From assembly GCA_964459385.1 (NCBI GenBank), contig CAYWLG010000009.1, forward strand, positions 1 through 64,000: a stretch of DNA of 64,000 bases, in the 5' to 3' direction. This DNA comes from UBA6107 sp964459385. Its GTDB lineage: Bacteria; Chloroflexota; Anaerolineae; Anaerolineales; Anaerolineaceae. Positions 25,570 through 34,178 of this stretch are shown one piece after another (position 1 is the first letter of the stretch; the number at the start of each line of letters is the position of its first letter). The position numbers were made by a program, and so were the translations under genes. Under the pieces are notes generated by a model. It made no database searches and had not been told where the DNA came from. It was given only the letters and a program-made list of their open reading frames with translations.

Positions 25570-26370
25570 TTACTCGTTAATCAAGGCAGTGCCAATCGAT
25601 TCACCCACAAGAGCTTTATAAACGGCATCAGGGTCTTTGCCTGAAAAGATTCTAACCTGAATTTGTGTGTATTTCGAGATCAAATCCATCATCTCAGTCA
25701 CTTTTGAAGCCATTCCGCCGGTCACATCGGTGCTGCTCGAGCCAAAGACGGCGGAGCGCACCTTTGGGTAAGATGAGGGTGTGATCTTCTCGATCAGTTT
25801 CGTGCAGGCCGGGAAGTCTTGCCAGACACCTTCTTCCTGACCGGCTAACAGGATGCGCGAAGGGTGCAGTGTGGGGAGCAGATACTTCATCTGTTCTTCT
25901 GTTGAAAGGATGGTTCCGCCCAGTGCTTCATCGAAAACGACATCGCCAAAAATGATCGGCAGCAGTCCTTTTTCGAGAGCCGCTATGATGGGTTGTGTAG
26001 ACCATATTTGAACCTGGCCGTTGCGGGTAATTCCAGCGGCGGAGAGCGGAAAACTGAGGGTGGGGATGCCCGCTGTTGCGAAGCGTTCCAGCACGATCTC
26101 GTCCAGAGCGTGGGCTTCTTGCCAGACCTCCCAGAAGCCGTTCCATTCTGCGGGGGTGTGAACGCCATTGCGCGTACCATATTTCTTGGCCGCCACATGC
26201 CCGAAAGACCCGGAGCCGTGACCGATTAACAGGCGATTCTCGGGGTATTCCCGGCGATACTTGGCAATTTGCTTTGCGATCTGATCAATTTTATCGTTCA
26301 AGGCGGTATGCGCCTGATCTTTGTTCGTGATCAGCGAGCCACCCAGTTTGAGAAAAATCATTTCACCCAT
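25570..26370 (-). CDS. Isopentenyl phosphate kinase
   Basis: An amino-acid-kinase-fold enzyme of 266 residues that phosphorylates isopentenyl phosphate to isopentenyl diphosphate, the last step of the archaeal-type mevalonate route. The N-terminal KLGGSLIT and the GHGSGSFGH motif with the diagnostic His58 separate it from glutamate 5-kinase and related enzymes. IIFGDVVFD and SSTDVTGGMASK complete the ATP site. An alternative start is Met4. It follows mevalonate kinase by six bases, supporting the pathway assignment. Confidence 0.92.
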   Translation of the reverse strand: MGEMIFLKLGGSLITNKDQAHTALNDKIDQIAKQIAKYRREYPENRLLIGHGSGSFGHVAAKKYGTRNGVHTPAEWNGFWEVWQEAHALDEIVLERFATAGIPTLSFPLSAAGITRNGQVQIWSTQPIIAALEKGLLPIIFGDVVFDEALGGTILSTEEQMKYLLPTLHPSRILLAGQEEGVWQDFPACTKLIEKITPSSYPKVRSAVFGSSSTDVTGGMASKVTEMMDLISKYTQIQVRIFSGKDPDAVYKALVGESIGTALINE

Positions 26371-26376
26371 ATCAGC

Positions 26377-27327
26377 TCATTTCGATGCCGGCAAAGTGGT
26401 TTCAATCGTTGAAACCGCTCCGGCAGCCTTAAGTGCTTCATTTACAAAGTCACTTCTTTCGGGTTCCACCAGTGCCAGCATGTTTCCTCCCAGCCCCCCG
26501 CCAGAAAGCTTGGCTCCCAGTGCACCGGCGTTCAGGGCTGCCTCGACAAGGGTATCCAGTTCGGTGCAGGAGACCTGCATCGATTGAAGCAGTGCATGAT
26601 TGCGGGTCAGCAGGGCGCCGATTTCTTTGGCTTCTGCTTTCAGCAAATGTTCACGGATCTTTTGGCTTATCTGGCCGATTTCTGCAAAATAACCTTCATA
26701 GGCTGCTTGATCTTTTTGCCAGTTCTGGCGCACTTTTTCCACTGCCTCAGCCGTGGATGCCCCCACGCCCGTGTTGGCAACGATAAAATGCAGCGGTGCA
26801 GTGTTCTCGACGAATTCAAGTGTTTCGCCGCGAACATAATAGACGGGCCGGTTATAGGCGATCACCGTGTTATCCACCCCCGATGGGTTGCCGTGATGCA
26901 GCTTTTCTACCTCAAAGGCCAAACGGTTCACTTCGTTGGTGGGCAGGGGATGGCCGAGAAAGAGGGACAGCGCATTGAGAAGCGAAACGGATACCGAAGC
27001 CGAAGAGCCCAGCCCGGCGGCTATGGGAATGGTGGAACTGATGCGAATTTCACAGGCCGGAAAACTGACGATGGAAAAATGGGCTTTGATCAGATTCAGT
27101 GCGGCGTGAATGGGAAATGTCTCGGGCAGATCGTGCATCGGCCCATCAATGCCAATGGCATCGGCCTTAACGATGATCTCACCCTGTGGAGCGGTCGGCC
27201 GGGCAAACACTTTGGTGGTGGTTTGCACCTGCTCAACCGGTATGGCGATGGCGGGTTGGCGATAGACAACCGCATGCTCCCCACAAAGGATCATTTTTCC
27301 GGGTGCTGAAACGGAGATGGCAGGCAT
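26377..27327 (-). CDS. mvk: Mevalonate kinase
   Basis: A GHMP kinase of 316 residues that phosphorylates mevalonate. Motifs are in family order: SAPGKMILCGEHAVVY at the N terminus, PIAAGLGSSASVSVS (about 102-116, the ATP loop), GNPSGVDN (catalytic Asp near 155) and KLSGGGLGGNM (about 275). The size and motif 1 with GEHAVVY favour mevalonate over phosphomevalonate or homoserine kinases. It lies one base after the UbiA-type gene and six before isopentenyl phosphate kinase. No Shine-Dalgarno is visible, consistent with translational coupling. Confidence 0.92.
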   Translation of the reverse strand: MPAISVSAPGKMILCGEHAVVYRQPAIAIPVEQVQTTTKVFARPTAPQGEIIVKADAIGIDGPMHDLPETFPIHAALNLIKAHFSIVSFPACEIRISSTIPIAAGLGSSASVSVSLLNALSLFLGHPLPTNEVNRLAFEVEKLHHGNPSGVDNTVIAYNRPVYYVRGETLEFVENTAPLHFIVANTGVGASTAEAVEKVRQNWQKDQAAYEGYFAEIGQISQKIREHLLKAEAKEIGALLTRNHALLQSMQVSCTELDTLVEAALNAGALGAKLSGGGLGGNMLALVEPERSDFVNEALKAAGAVSTIETTLPASK

Positions 27328-27328
27328 T

Positions 27329-28201
27329 TTAGAAGATATAGAAGATGAGCAGAACTGCCAGTGCCCAAAGTGCCACGGTTGCTTGAAGAGGACGATCTTT
27401 TAAGATCAATTCCTCCGGCTCGCCGCCGGCATTCTTCATCTTGACGAGATAAAGGTAGCGAAAAACGCCATACAGCACAAAAGGCACGGTCAGCATCATG
27501 GCATGGTTTTCTGGCAGGTTGGGGGCAGAGAAGGTGTACAGCGAATAGGCGATGATCGTGGTTGCGGATACGATCGTAATCAACTGATCTACCAGATCCA
27601 GTGAGTAACCATCCAGCACCTTGCGGTGACTGGAGGGAGACCCGTCGGTCAGCACGGTTAATTCGGCGCGGCGTTTGCCAAAGCCGATGTAAAGCGCCAA
27701 CAGGGTGGTAACCACGTAAAGCCAGGGTGAAAACCGCTGCACATGAATGACCGAAACGCCGGCTGCGACGCGCAGCACGAACCCGCTGGCGATGACCATC
27801 ACATCGATCAAGGGAATCTGTTTCAGCCACATCGAATAGGCCAGATTGATCACAAAATATACTGCCGCAATGATTGCCAGACCGGGCGCCAGAAGGTAAG
27901 CGCCGATGATCGAGCCGATCACCAGAATGACTGCTGCCGTAATGGCCACGCTGACGGGCAGTTTGCCTGAGGCAATGGGACGGTTTTTCTTGACCGGGTG
28001 ATTGCGATCGGACTCGATATCCACGCAGTCATTAATGAGGTAAACCCCACTGGATAGGAAACAAAAAATTACAAAAGCCAGCAGCGTTCTTTCAAATGAA
28101 TGCAGAACGGTTAGCTGACGGTCGAAGACCAGCGCTGCAAAAACGAAACCGTTTTTTGTCCACTGGCGCGGACGCATGGCTTTCAACAGGTATTTAAGCA
28201 T
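27329..28201 (-). CDS. UbiA-family prenyl transferase, decaprenyl-phosphate phosphoribosyltransferase-like
   Basis: A 290-residue membrane protein with eight or nine membrane segments. The first Asp-rich motif, within NDCVDIESDRNHPVKKNRP, matches the DPPR-synthase branch of UbiA enzymes, which transfer phosphoribose from PRPP to a polyprenyl phosphate. This would supply a lipid-linked pentose for cell-surface glycans. The second motif region is GFGKRRAELTVL. It is first in an operon with mevalonate kinase and isopentenyl phosphate kinase, linking isoprenoid supply to its lipid acceptor. The ATG lies six bases after an extended -10 box with no ribosome binding site. Confidence 0.85.
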   Translation of the reverse strand: MLKYLLKAMRPRQWTKNGFVFAALVFDRQLTVLHSFERTLLAFVIFCFLSSGVYLINDCVDIESDRNHPVKKNRPIASGKLPVSVAITAAVILVIGSIIGAYLLAPGLAIIAAVYFVINLAYSMWLKQIPLIDVMVIASGFVLRVAAGVSVIHVQRFSPWLYVVTTLLALYIGFGKRRAELTVLTDGSPSSHRKVLDGYSLDLVDQLITIVSATTIIAYSLYTFSAPNLPENHAMMLTVPFVLYGVFRYLYLVKMKNAGGEPEELILKDRPLQATVALWALAVLLIFYIF

Positions 28202-28207
28202 GAGAAT

Positions 28208-28216
28208 AATATATCA
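28208..28216 (-). promoter_or_regulatory. Extended -10 box directly before the UbiA-type gene
   Basis: Minus strand TGATATATT (TGnTATATT) with only six bases to the ATG and no Shine-Dalgarno; transcription would begin at or next to the start codon, predicting a leaderless mRNA. Confidence 0.5.
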
Positions 28217-28234
28217 CATCTTGCCTTTCGCAAG

Positions 28235-28240
28235 TACAAT
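28235..28240 (+). promoter_or_regulatory. -10 box directly before tlyA
   Basis: TACAAT followed by seven bases (aaaaaac) and the ATG of tlyA, with no Shine-Dalgarno. A start about seven bases downstream of the box would be the A of ATG. The -35 region is poor. Confidence 0.5.
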
Positions 28241-28247
28241 AAAAAAC

Positions 28248-29033
28248 ATGGAAAAAGTACGAATTGACGTGTTATTGGAAGAGCGTCATCTGGTAGAAAG
28301 CCGCAGCCAGGCGCAGCGTCTGGTCATGGCCGGGCAGGTACGTGTGGATGGCGTCGTCGCGCTTAAACCGGCCCAAAAATTTGCCCTCCATGCCCAGATC
28401 GAGGTGGAGCAACCGCAGCGTTTTGTTTCACGCGGCGGTGAGAAGCTGGAAGGGGCCATTCAAGCCTTTCATCTGGAAGACTTGCAGGGTCGCATTTGTG
28501 CCGATGTAGGCGCCAGCACCGGTGGATTCACCGATTGTTTGCTTCAGCATGGCGCACAAAAAGTTTACGCCGTCGATGTCGGGTACGGCATTTTGCACTG
28601 GAAGCTCCGCAACGACCCGCGCGTGGTGGTGATGGAACGCACCAACGCCCGCTATGTGAACGGGTTTGAGGAGCCGGTTTCTCTCATTACCATTGATGCT
28701 TCATTTATTTCGTTAAAGATCTTTTTGCCGGTGTTCAAGCATTGGTTTGAGGTTGGCAAAGGGGAAGTGGTTGCGCTCATCAAGCCACAGTTTGAAGCAG
28801 GCCGCAAAGAAACCGCACGCGGCGATGGCGTGATCCGTGATGAGGCAGTGCATCAAAAGGTGCTGCATGAGGTGTTGGAAGAGGCGTTGAGCGAAGGGTA
28901 CACCATCACAGGGCTGATTCGCTCGCCACTGTTAGGGCCAAAAGGGAACACTGAATTTTTGGTTCATCTACAAATTCCGCAAAGCGAAAGTAAATCCGTT
29001 ACTGATTGGATCGCGCCGCTGTTTGTCGATTAA
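28248..29033 (+). CDS. tlyA: TlyA family rRNA 2'-O-methyltransferase
   Basis: A 261-residue protein with an N-terminal S4 RNA-binding domain (RIDVLLEERHLVESRSQAQR) and an FtsJ-like methyltransferase domain. The SAM-binding motif is ADVGASTGGFTDCLLQHG (about 88-105), followed by VYAVDVGYG. TlyA enzymes 2'-O-methylate cytidines in 16S and/or 23S rRNA; in mycobacteria this determines capreomycin sensitivity. I chose the ATG at 28248 because homology starts there; an in-frame upstream extension to 28176 would overlap the divergent UbiA-type gene. Confidence 0.93.
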   Translation: MEKVRIDVLLEERHLVESRSQAQRLVMAGQVRVDGVVALKPAQKFALHAQIEVEQPQRFVSRGGEKLEGAIQAFHLEDLQGRICADVGASTGGFTDCLLQHGAQKVYAVDVGYGILHWKLRNDPRVVVMERTNARYVNGFEEPVSLITIDASFISLKIFLPVFKHWFEVGKGEVVALIKPQFEAGRKETARGDGVIRDEAVHQKVLHEVLEEALSEGYTITGLIRSPLLGPKGNTEFLVHLQIPQSESKSVTDWIAPLFVD

Positions 29034-29077
29034 TTTCAGCGCCGTTCTGATTTCGCCTTTGCCAGAAGAAAATCGGT

Positions 29078-29083
29078 TATACT
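29078..29083 (+). promoter_or_regulatory. -10 box immediately upstream of lepA
   Basis: TATACT ending ten bases before the lepA ATG, with no ribosome binding site between. This suggests a leaderless or nearly leaderless start for the long lepA-cmk transcript. No clear -35. Confidence 0.4.
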
Positions 29084-29093
29084 AGTTGCGATT

Positions 29094-30893
29094 ATGCCTG
29101 CTGACACGATTCGTAATTTCTGTATCATTGCTCATGTAGATCATGGTAAATCTACACTGGCCGACCGCATGCTGCAAATTACCGGTACGATCTCTGACCG
29201 TGAAATGGTGGAGCAGGTATTGGACAGCATGGACCTTGAACGCGAAAAAGGCGTGACCATCAAAGCCTCTGCCGTTCGCATGCTCTACGATTATCAGGGC
29301 AAGAAGTACGAATTGAACCTGATCGACACTCCCGGACACGTGGACTTCAACTACGAAGTCAGCCGAGCGCTCGAAGCCTGCGAAGGGGCCGTGCTGGTGG
29401 TGGATGCCACCCAGGGGGTGGAAGCGCAAACACTGGCCAACCTTTATCTCGCCATTGAATCCAACCTGACCATCTTACCCGTCATCAACAAGATTGACCT
29501 GGCGTCTGCCCGACCGGATGAAGTGGCCGAAGAGATCGAAGCGCTCATCGGCACGCCGGCCGAATCCATTTTACGGGTTTCCGCAAAAGACGGGGTCAAT
29601 GTTGAGCAGGTGCTCGAAGCAATCGTTGAACAGATTCCTGCCCCCAAGGGGGAGGAGGATGGCCCGCTGCAGGCGTTGATCTTTGACTCTCATTACGATT
29701 CCTACAAGGGCGTGATTGCGTATATCCGTGTCGTGACCGGCGCGATCAATATGAACAGCACGCTGCGCTTAATGGCTACCAATTCCGACTTGAAACCGGT
29801 TGAGGTGGGCGTTTTCTCACCTGGAATGGTGCCCACAGGCATGCTCAACGCAGGAGACGTGGGCTACATTGCCACGGGGTTTAAGTCGGTCAAAGAATGC
29901 CGCGTGGGGGATACGGTCACCCTGGCCAATAACCCGGCGGCTAATCCGCTGCCCGGCTACCGTCACCCAAAACCGATGGTGTTTGCCGGTATTTACCCGG
30001 TGGAGGGCGAAGATTACGAAGAGCTGAAAGAAGCCCTGGAAAAACTGCAATTAAACGATGCCTCTTTGGTGTATGACCCCGAAACCTCACAGGCCCTGAA
30101 TTTCGGCTTTCGCTGCGGCTTTTTGGGCCTCTTTCACATGGAGATCATTCAGGAACGCATCGAGCGCGAATATGACCTCGATATTGTGGTTACCGCTCCT
30201 TCAGTGGAATATGTGGTGACGCTGACCTCCGGCGAAACGATCACCATTTCTTCACCTGCCAAACTGCCAGATGAAGCCCAGATCGCTGAGATCAAAGAAC
30301 CGTGGTACCGATTGGAGATCATCACCCCCACCGAATTTTACGGCACCATCATGGATCTGGTGACCAAACGCCGGGGCGATTTTACCTCGCAAGATTACCC
30401 GGCCCCTAACCGTGTGCAGCTAAACTATGATATTCCTCTCTCAGAGTTGATCGTAGATTTCTTTGATGAGTTAAAATCACGCACTCGCGGCTATGCTTCG
30501 ATGGATTACCACTTTTTGGAGTACCGACCGGGAAATCTGGTCAAGCTGGAAATCCTCGTAGATGAAGAACCGGTGGATGCCTTGGCCGCCATTGTTCACA
30601 AAGAAGACGCCTATCACAAAGGCCAGGCACTTGTTACCAAACTGAAATCTCTTATCCCACGGCAGTTGTTTGATGTCGCCATTCAGGCTTCTGCTACCGG
30701 CAGGGTGATCTCACGTGCCACTGTAAAAGCCTTGCGCAAAGATGTGTTGGCAAAATGCTATGGCGGCGATATCACCCGCAAGAAAAAACTGCTCGAGAAG
30801 CAGAAAAAAGGCAAGCGGCGCATGAAAATGGTGGGCAACGTTGAAATTCCACAAGAAGCTTTCATGGCCGTGCTGCGCCTGGAGGAAGAGTGA
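29094..30893 (+). CDS. lepA: Elongation factor 4 (LepA)
   Basis: A 599-residue translational GTPase that acts on ribosomes during initiation, elongation stress or assembly. The P loop AHVDHGKST (13-21), the switch region LEREKGVTIKASAVRM, DTPGHVDF and NKIDL are present. The LepA-specific C-terminal domain (about 490-599) ends with RKKKLLEKQKKGKRRMK. It is of normal length. Its stop overlaps the GTG start of the AglD-like gene (GTGA), so lepA appears to head a single transcript with the glycan genes. Confidence 0.98.
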   Translation: MPADTIRNFCIIAHVDHGKSTLADRMLQITGTISDREMVEQVLDSMDLEREKGVTIKASAVRMLYDYQGKKYELNLIDTPGHVDFNYEVSRALEACEGAVLVVDATQGVEAQTLANLYLAIESNLTILPVINKIDLASARPDEVAEEIEALIGTPAESILRVSAKDGVNVEQVLEAIVEQIPAPKGEEDGPLQALIFDSHYDSYKGVIAYIRVVTGAINMNSTLRLMATNSDLKPVEVGVFSPGMVPTGMLNAGDVGYIATGFKSVKECRVGDTVTLANNPAANPLPGYRHPKPMVFAGIYPVEGEDYEELKEALEKLQLNDASLVYDPETSQALNFGFRCGFLGLFHMEIIQERIEREYDLDIVVTAPSVEYVVTLTSGETITISSPAKLPDEAQIAEIKEPWYRLEIITPTEFYGTIMDLVTKRRGDFTSQDYPAPNRVQLNYDIPLSELIVDFFDELKSRTRGYASMDYHFLEYRPGNLVKLEILVDEEPVDALAAIVHKEDAYHKGQALVTKLKSLIPRQLFDVAIQASATGRVISRATVKALRKDVLAKCYGGDITRKKKLLEKQKKGKRRMKMVGNVEIPQEAFMAVLRLEEE

Positions 30894-31939
30894 GTTCAAC
30901 TTCGACGAATAAATGGAAAAACCTTTTGCGCTGGTTGCCGGGTGTGCTAATCAGCGCGATTGCGTTATATGCGGTATTCAAACTCGTCCAGATTCAAGAT
31001 TTGAAGACAGCCTTTTCAACGGCCGGTTGGCAGTTCTTGCTGACGATCTTTGCCCTGGACGTTGTCTCATTGCTGGTGCGTGGCAAGGCCTGGCAGATCA
31101 TTCTGGGCAAGGGCGTTACCTGGACGCAGGCTTTCTTTGGGGTGAACGAGGGATATTTTCTCAACAACCTTTTCCCATTCAGGGCCGGAGAGATCGGGCG
31201 TTCCATATTCGTGGGCAAATCATCCGGTCTGGGCACTTTTCAGGTGCTTTCTTCCATCGTGATCGAAAGGGCCTTTGATATTGCTTTTGCAGCGGTACTG
31301 GCATTGCTCACCCTGCCATTGGTGGTAGGGTTAAGCTGGGTAAAGACGACTGCACTGACAATTCTCGTTGTGGTGGTGTTGGGGCTGTTTGGACTGTTTT
31401 TTGTAGCCCGCAATCAAGAAAAGGTATCGGCCTGGCTTGAAAAAATTGCCGCGGGGAAGCCCATTCTCGAAAAATACATTGTCCCTCCGGTAAACAAGGT
31501 GATTCAGGGGTTCTCTACTTTAACTAACCCGAAACAATTCTTTTTAAGTCTTTTGTGGATCGCACTGACTTGGTTTTCGTGGTTTGTCATCTATAATGTA
31601 ATGGTGCGACAAATATTGCCGGCTGCCCCTCTGTGGGCAGGCGCTTTCGTGGGTGCCATTCTGGCGCTTGGAGCGGCCATCCCTTCAGCCCCGGCATCGT
31701 TAGGCGTGTATGAGGCAACCATCGTTGCCGCTGTTGTGATTCTGGGCGGCGACGAATCCAGTGCGCTGGCTTATGCCATTCTCATGCACTTCATGCAGTT
31801 TATTTCGGTCGGCATTTTTGGCGTTTGGGGATTGATTCGCGAAGGACAAAGCCTTCGATCCATTTTTGCCAGCATTAACATTCGACCGGATTCCTCAGAG
31901 ACCGAACCCGGGCTAGAGGCGAACAAGGAGACAAAATGA
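30890..31939 (+). CDS. AglD/LPG-synthase-type membrane protein (UPF0104 fold)
   Basis: A 349-residue integral membrane protein with about eight segments. It matches the flippase-like domain shared by lysylphosphatidylglycerol synthase and archaeal AglD: LVRGKAWQIILGKGVTWTQAF, NEGYFLNNLFPFRAGEIGRS, and the C-terminal PSAPASLGVYE block. Members move or modify lipid-linked substrates. It lacks a C-terminal LPG catalytic domain, so aminoacyl-lipid synthesis is unlikely. GTG start overlaps the lepA stop and the next gene's ATG overlaps its own stop (ATGA). Confidence 0.88.
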   Translation: MSSTSTNKWKNLLRWLPGVLISAIALYAVFKLVQIQDLKTAFSTAGWQFLLTIFALDVVSLLVRGKAWQIILGKGVTWTQAFFGVNEGYFLNNLFPFRAGEIGRSIFVGKSSGLGTFQVLSSIVIERAFDIAFAAVLALLTLPLVVGLSWVKTTALTILVVVVLGLFGLFFVARNQEKVSAWLEKIAAGKPILEKYIVPPVNKVIQGFSTLTNPKQFFLSLLWIALTWFSWFVIYNVMVRQILPAAPLWAGAFVGAILALGAAIPSAPASLGVYEATIVAAVVILGGDESSALAYAILMHFMQFISVGIFGVWGLIREGQSLRSIFASINIRPDSSETEPGLEANKETK

Positions 31940-32961
31940 GCGATTTTACTTTAATCACTGGTGGAGCCGGCTTTATTGGTTCTAACTACGCAGATCGGTG
32001 TATTTCACGTGGTGAAAAGGTAATTATCTTTGATAATCTGAGCCGTAACGGTTCAAAGATCAATCTCGAGTGGTTGCAAGAGAAGCACGGAAAACGGGCG
32101 TTTGAACTTGTGGTGGGCGATGTACGTAAGGCCGAAGAGATCAAAAAGGCCGCCACCAACGCCGCACGTATTGTGCATTTGGCGGCCCAGGTGGCCGTTA
32201 CCACTTCGGTGGTAGACCCGGCCAACGATTTTCAGATCAACGCGCTGGGAACCTTCAATACGCTTGAGGCGGCTCGTGCCAGCGGCAATAATCCATCTTT
32301 TGTATACTCTTCAACCAACAAGGTTTATGGCGGCATGGAAGACGTAAAAGTGGTCGAGGGCGAAACTCGCTATGATTACGAATCCCTTCCAGAAGGGGCT
32401 GCTGAAACCCAACCGCTTGATTTTCATTCCCCCTACGGATGCTCCAAAGGTACCGGCGACCAGTATGTGCGCGATTACCATCGCATTTATGGGCTGCCGA
32501 CCGTGGTCTTTCGTCAGAGCTGCATTTATGGCCTGCGCCAGTTTGGCATCGAAGATCAGGGCTGGGTAGCCTGGTTCATTATTGCGGCCATTCTTGGTCA
32601 CCCCATCACGATTTACGGCAATGGCAAACAGGTGCGTGACATCTTGTTCGTCGAAGATCTGCTCGATGCTTATGATGCTGCCCTGAACCAGATGGACAAA
32701 GTGGCCGGCAACATTTTTAATGTAGGCGGCGGTAGAAAGAACACCATCTCGATCTGGACGGAATTTGGCCCGATTCTTGAACGACAGTTGGGCAAGAAGA
32801 TCGAGGTCTCCTGGGGCGATTGGCGCCCCGGGGATCAACCGGTTTTCATCTCAGACATTCGCAAGGCGAAAGAGACGCTCGGCTGGTCGCCCAAAGTGGG
32901 TGCCGAAGAGGGCATTCGCCGTTTGATCGAATGGGTAAAAGCCAACCGCAATTTGTTTTAG
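31936..32961 (+). CDS. NAD-dependent sugar-nucleotide epimerase (CDP-paratose 2-epimerase-like)
   Basis: An extended short-chain dehydrogenase of 341 residues. The NAD motif GGAGFIGS is at 8-15; the catalytic residues are in VYSSTNKVYGG and SPYGCSKG (YxxxK). Several segments, YGCSKGTGDQYVRDYHRIYG, RQSCIYG and EDQGWVAWF, resemble CDP-paratose/CDP-tyvelose 2-epimerases more than UDP-glucose 4-epimerases. The exact substrate is not certain. It is coupled to the upstream membrane protein and is followed six bases later by a glycosyltransferase, so it probably makes a nucleotide sugar for this locus. Confidence 0.85.
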   Translation: MSDFTLITGGAGFIGSNYADRCISRGEKVIIFDNLSRNGSKINLEWLQEKHGKRAFELVVGDVRKAEEIKKAATNAARIVHLAAQVAVTTSVVDPANDFQINALGTFNTLEAARASGNNPSFVYSSTNKVYGGMEDVKVVEGETRYDYESLPEGAAETQPLDFHSPYGCSKGTGDQYVRDYHRIYGLPTVVFRQSCIYGLRQFGIEDQGWVAWFIIAAILGHPITIYGNGKQVRDILFVEDLLDAYDAALNQMDKVAGNIFNVGGGRKNTISIWTEFGPILERQLGKKIEVSWGDWRPGDQPVFISDIRKAKETLGWSPKVGAEEGIRRLIEWVKANRNLF

Positions 32962-32967
32962 GTTGCT

Positions 32968-34149
32968 ATGAAGATATTAATCGCCTTGACTTATTACCGC
33001 CCCCATATCAGTGGGTTGACGATCTACGCCGAACGTCTGGCACGGGCTTTTGCCAAACGTGGCAATGAGGTCACATTGCTGACCGCCCGCTTTGACCCCC
33101 AACTTCCCCTCGAAGAAACGGTGAATTGTGTCAAGATCGTTCGTGTGCCCGTTTGGTTTCGATTAAGCAAGGGCTGCATTATGCCCAAGTTCATGGGCAT
33201 GGCCAGACGGCTGGTGCGTCAATCGGACGCGGTGCTTTTGCATCTGCCCCAGTTCGAAGCGGCCAGCGTGGCTTTTGATGGCTACTTGCGCAAAAAGCCC
33301 ACCGTTACCACCTACCACTGCGACTTGCTCATGCCGCCCGGAATCATCAGCAAATTAGCCAATATCGGCATTCATTTCATGAACCAGTTTACAGGTATTT
33401 TTTCGCATCGAATCGTCACTTATACTCAAGATTACGCAGATCACTCCAGCTACCTGCGCAATTTCCTTTCCAAAGTTCATATCATCACCCCTCCCGTCAT
33501 CTTACCCGAAGCAAGCGAGGCAGAAATTTCCGCCTTTGCCCGCACCCATAACCCCAACAAAGAGTACCCGGTGATCGGCATGGCCGCGCGCTTCGCTACT
33601 GAAAAAGGGGTGGAAATTCTATTGAACGCCCTGCCTGATGTACTGGCAAAGTACCCCCATGCCAAAGTTCAATTTGTTGGCCCCTATATCGATATTATCG
33701 GGGAGCAAGATTATTTAAAACGCTTGATGCCTACCATCGAAGAATACCAACAGAGCGGCAACTGGGAATTTGTTGGCTCCCTGCAGCCCAGACAAATGGC
33801 CGCTTTTTATCCGAATTTGGACGTTTTGGTTTTGCCGAGTTTAAATTCAACCGAGGCCTTCGGTCTGGTTCAGATCGAAGCCATGATGAATGGCGTTCCC
33901 TGTGTGGCTTCCAATCTGCCCGGGGTGCGCCAACCGGTCAAGGTTCACAATATGGGGCGAATCTTTGAGATCGGTGACTCAAAGGGATGTGCATCAGCCA
34001 TTCTGGATGTGCTGGAAAATATCCCCCGGCTTAAGAAGATCGATTGCGCACAGTTTGATCGCTATTCTCCCGATTATGTAGCGGCAGAATACGAGAAACT
34101 ATTTAAGACCATTCAGGCTGAGATCGATCCCTCAAAGCAGCTTGCATAG
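32968..34149 (+). CDS. Family 4 glycosyltransferase
   Basis: A 393-residue GT-B retaining glycosyltransferase, cytoplasmic or peripheral. The N-terminal acceptor domain has YYRPHISGLTIYAERLARAF; the C-terminal nucleotide-sugar domain has GMAARFATEKGVEILLNALP and the GT4 signature EAFGLVQIEAMMNGVPCVAS. Such enzymes add mannose, glucose or related sugars to lipid-linked acceptors. It sits between the epimerase and the giant membrane protein in the same operon. Confidence 0.93.
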   Translation: MKILIALTYYRPHISGLTIYAERLARAFAKRGNEVTLLTARFDPQLPLEETVNCVKIVRVPVWFRLSKGCIMPKFMGMARRLVRQSDAVLLHLPQFEAASVAFDGYLRKKPTVTTYHCDLLMPPGIISKLANIGIHFMNQFTGIFSHRIVTYTQDYADHSSYLRNFLSKVHIITPPVILPEASEAEISAFARTHNPNKEYPVIGMAARFATEKGVEILLNALPDVLAKYPHAKVQFVGPYIDIIGEQDYLKRLMPTIEEYQQSGNWEFVGSLQPRQMAAFYPNLDVLVLPSLNSTEAFGLVQIEAMMNGVPCVASNLPGVRQPVKVHNMGRIFEIGDSKGCASAILDVLENIPRLKKIDCAQFDRYSPDYVAAEYEKLFKTIQAEIDPSKQLA

Positions 34150-34178
34150 TTGTGGTTTTGGCATTGAAAGAAGGCAGA

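Noticed and set aside
26584..27309. A 241-codon open frame on the plus strand
   Set aside because: It is opposite mevalonate kinase, which has all its family motifs; the antisense product shows no domain or ribosome binding site.
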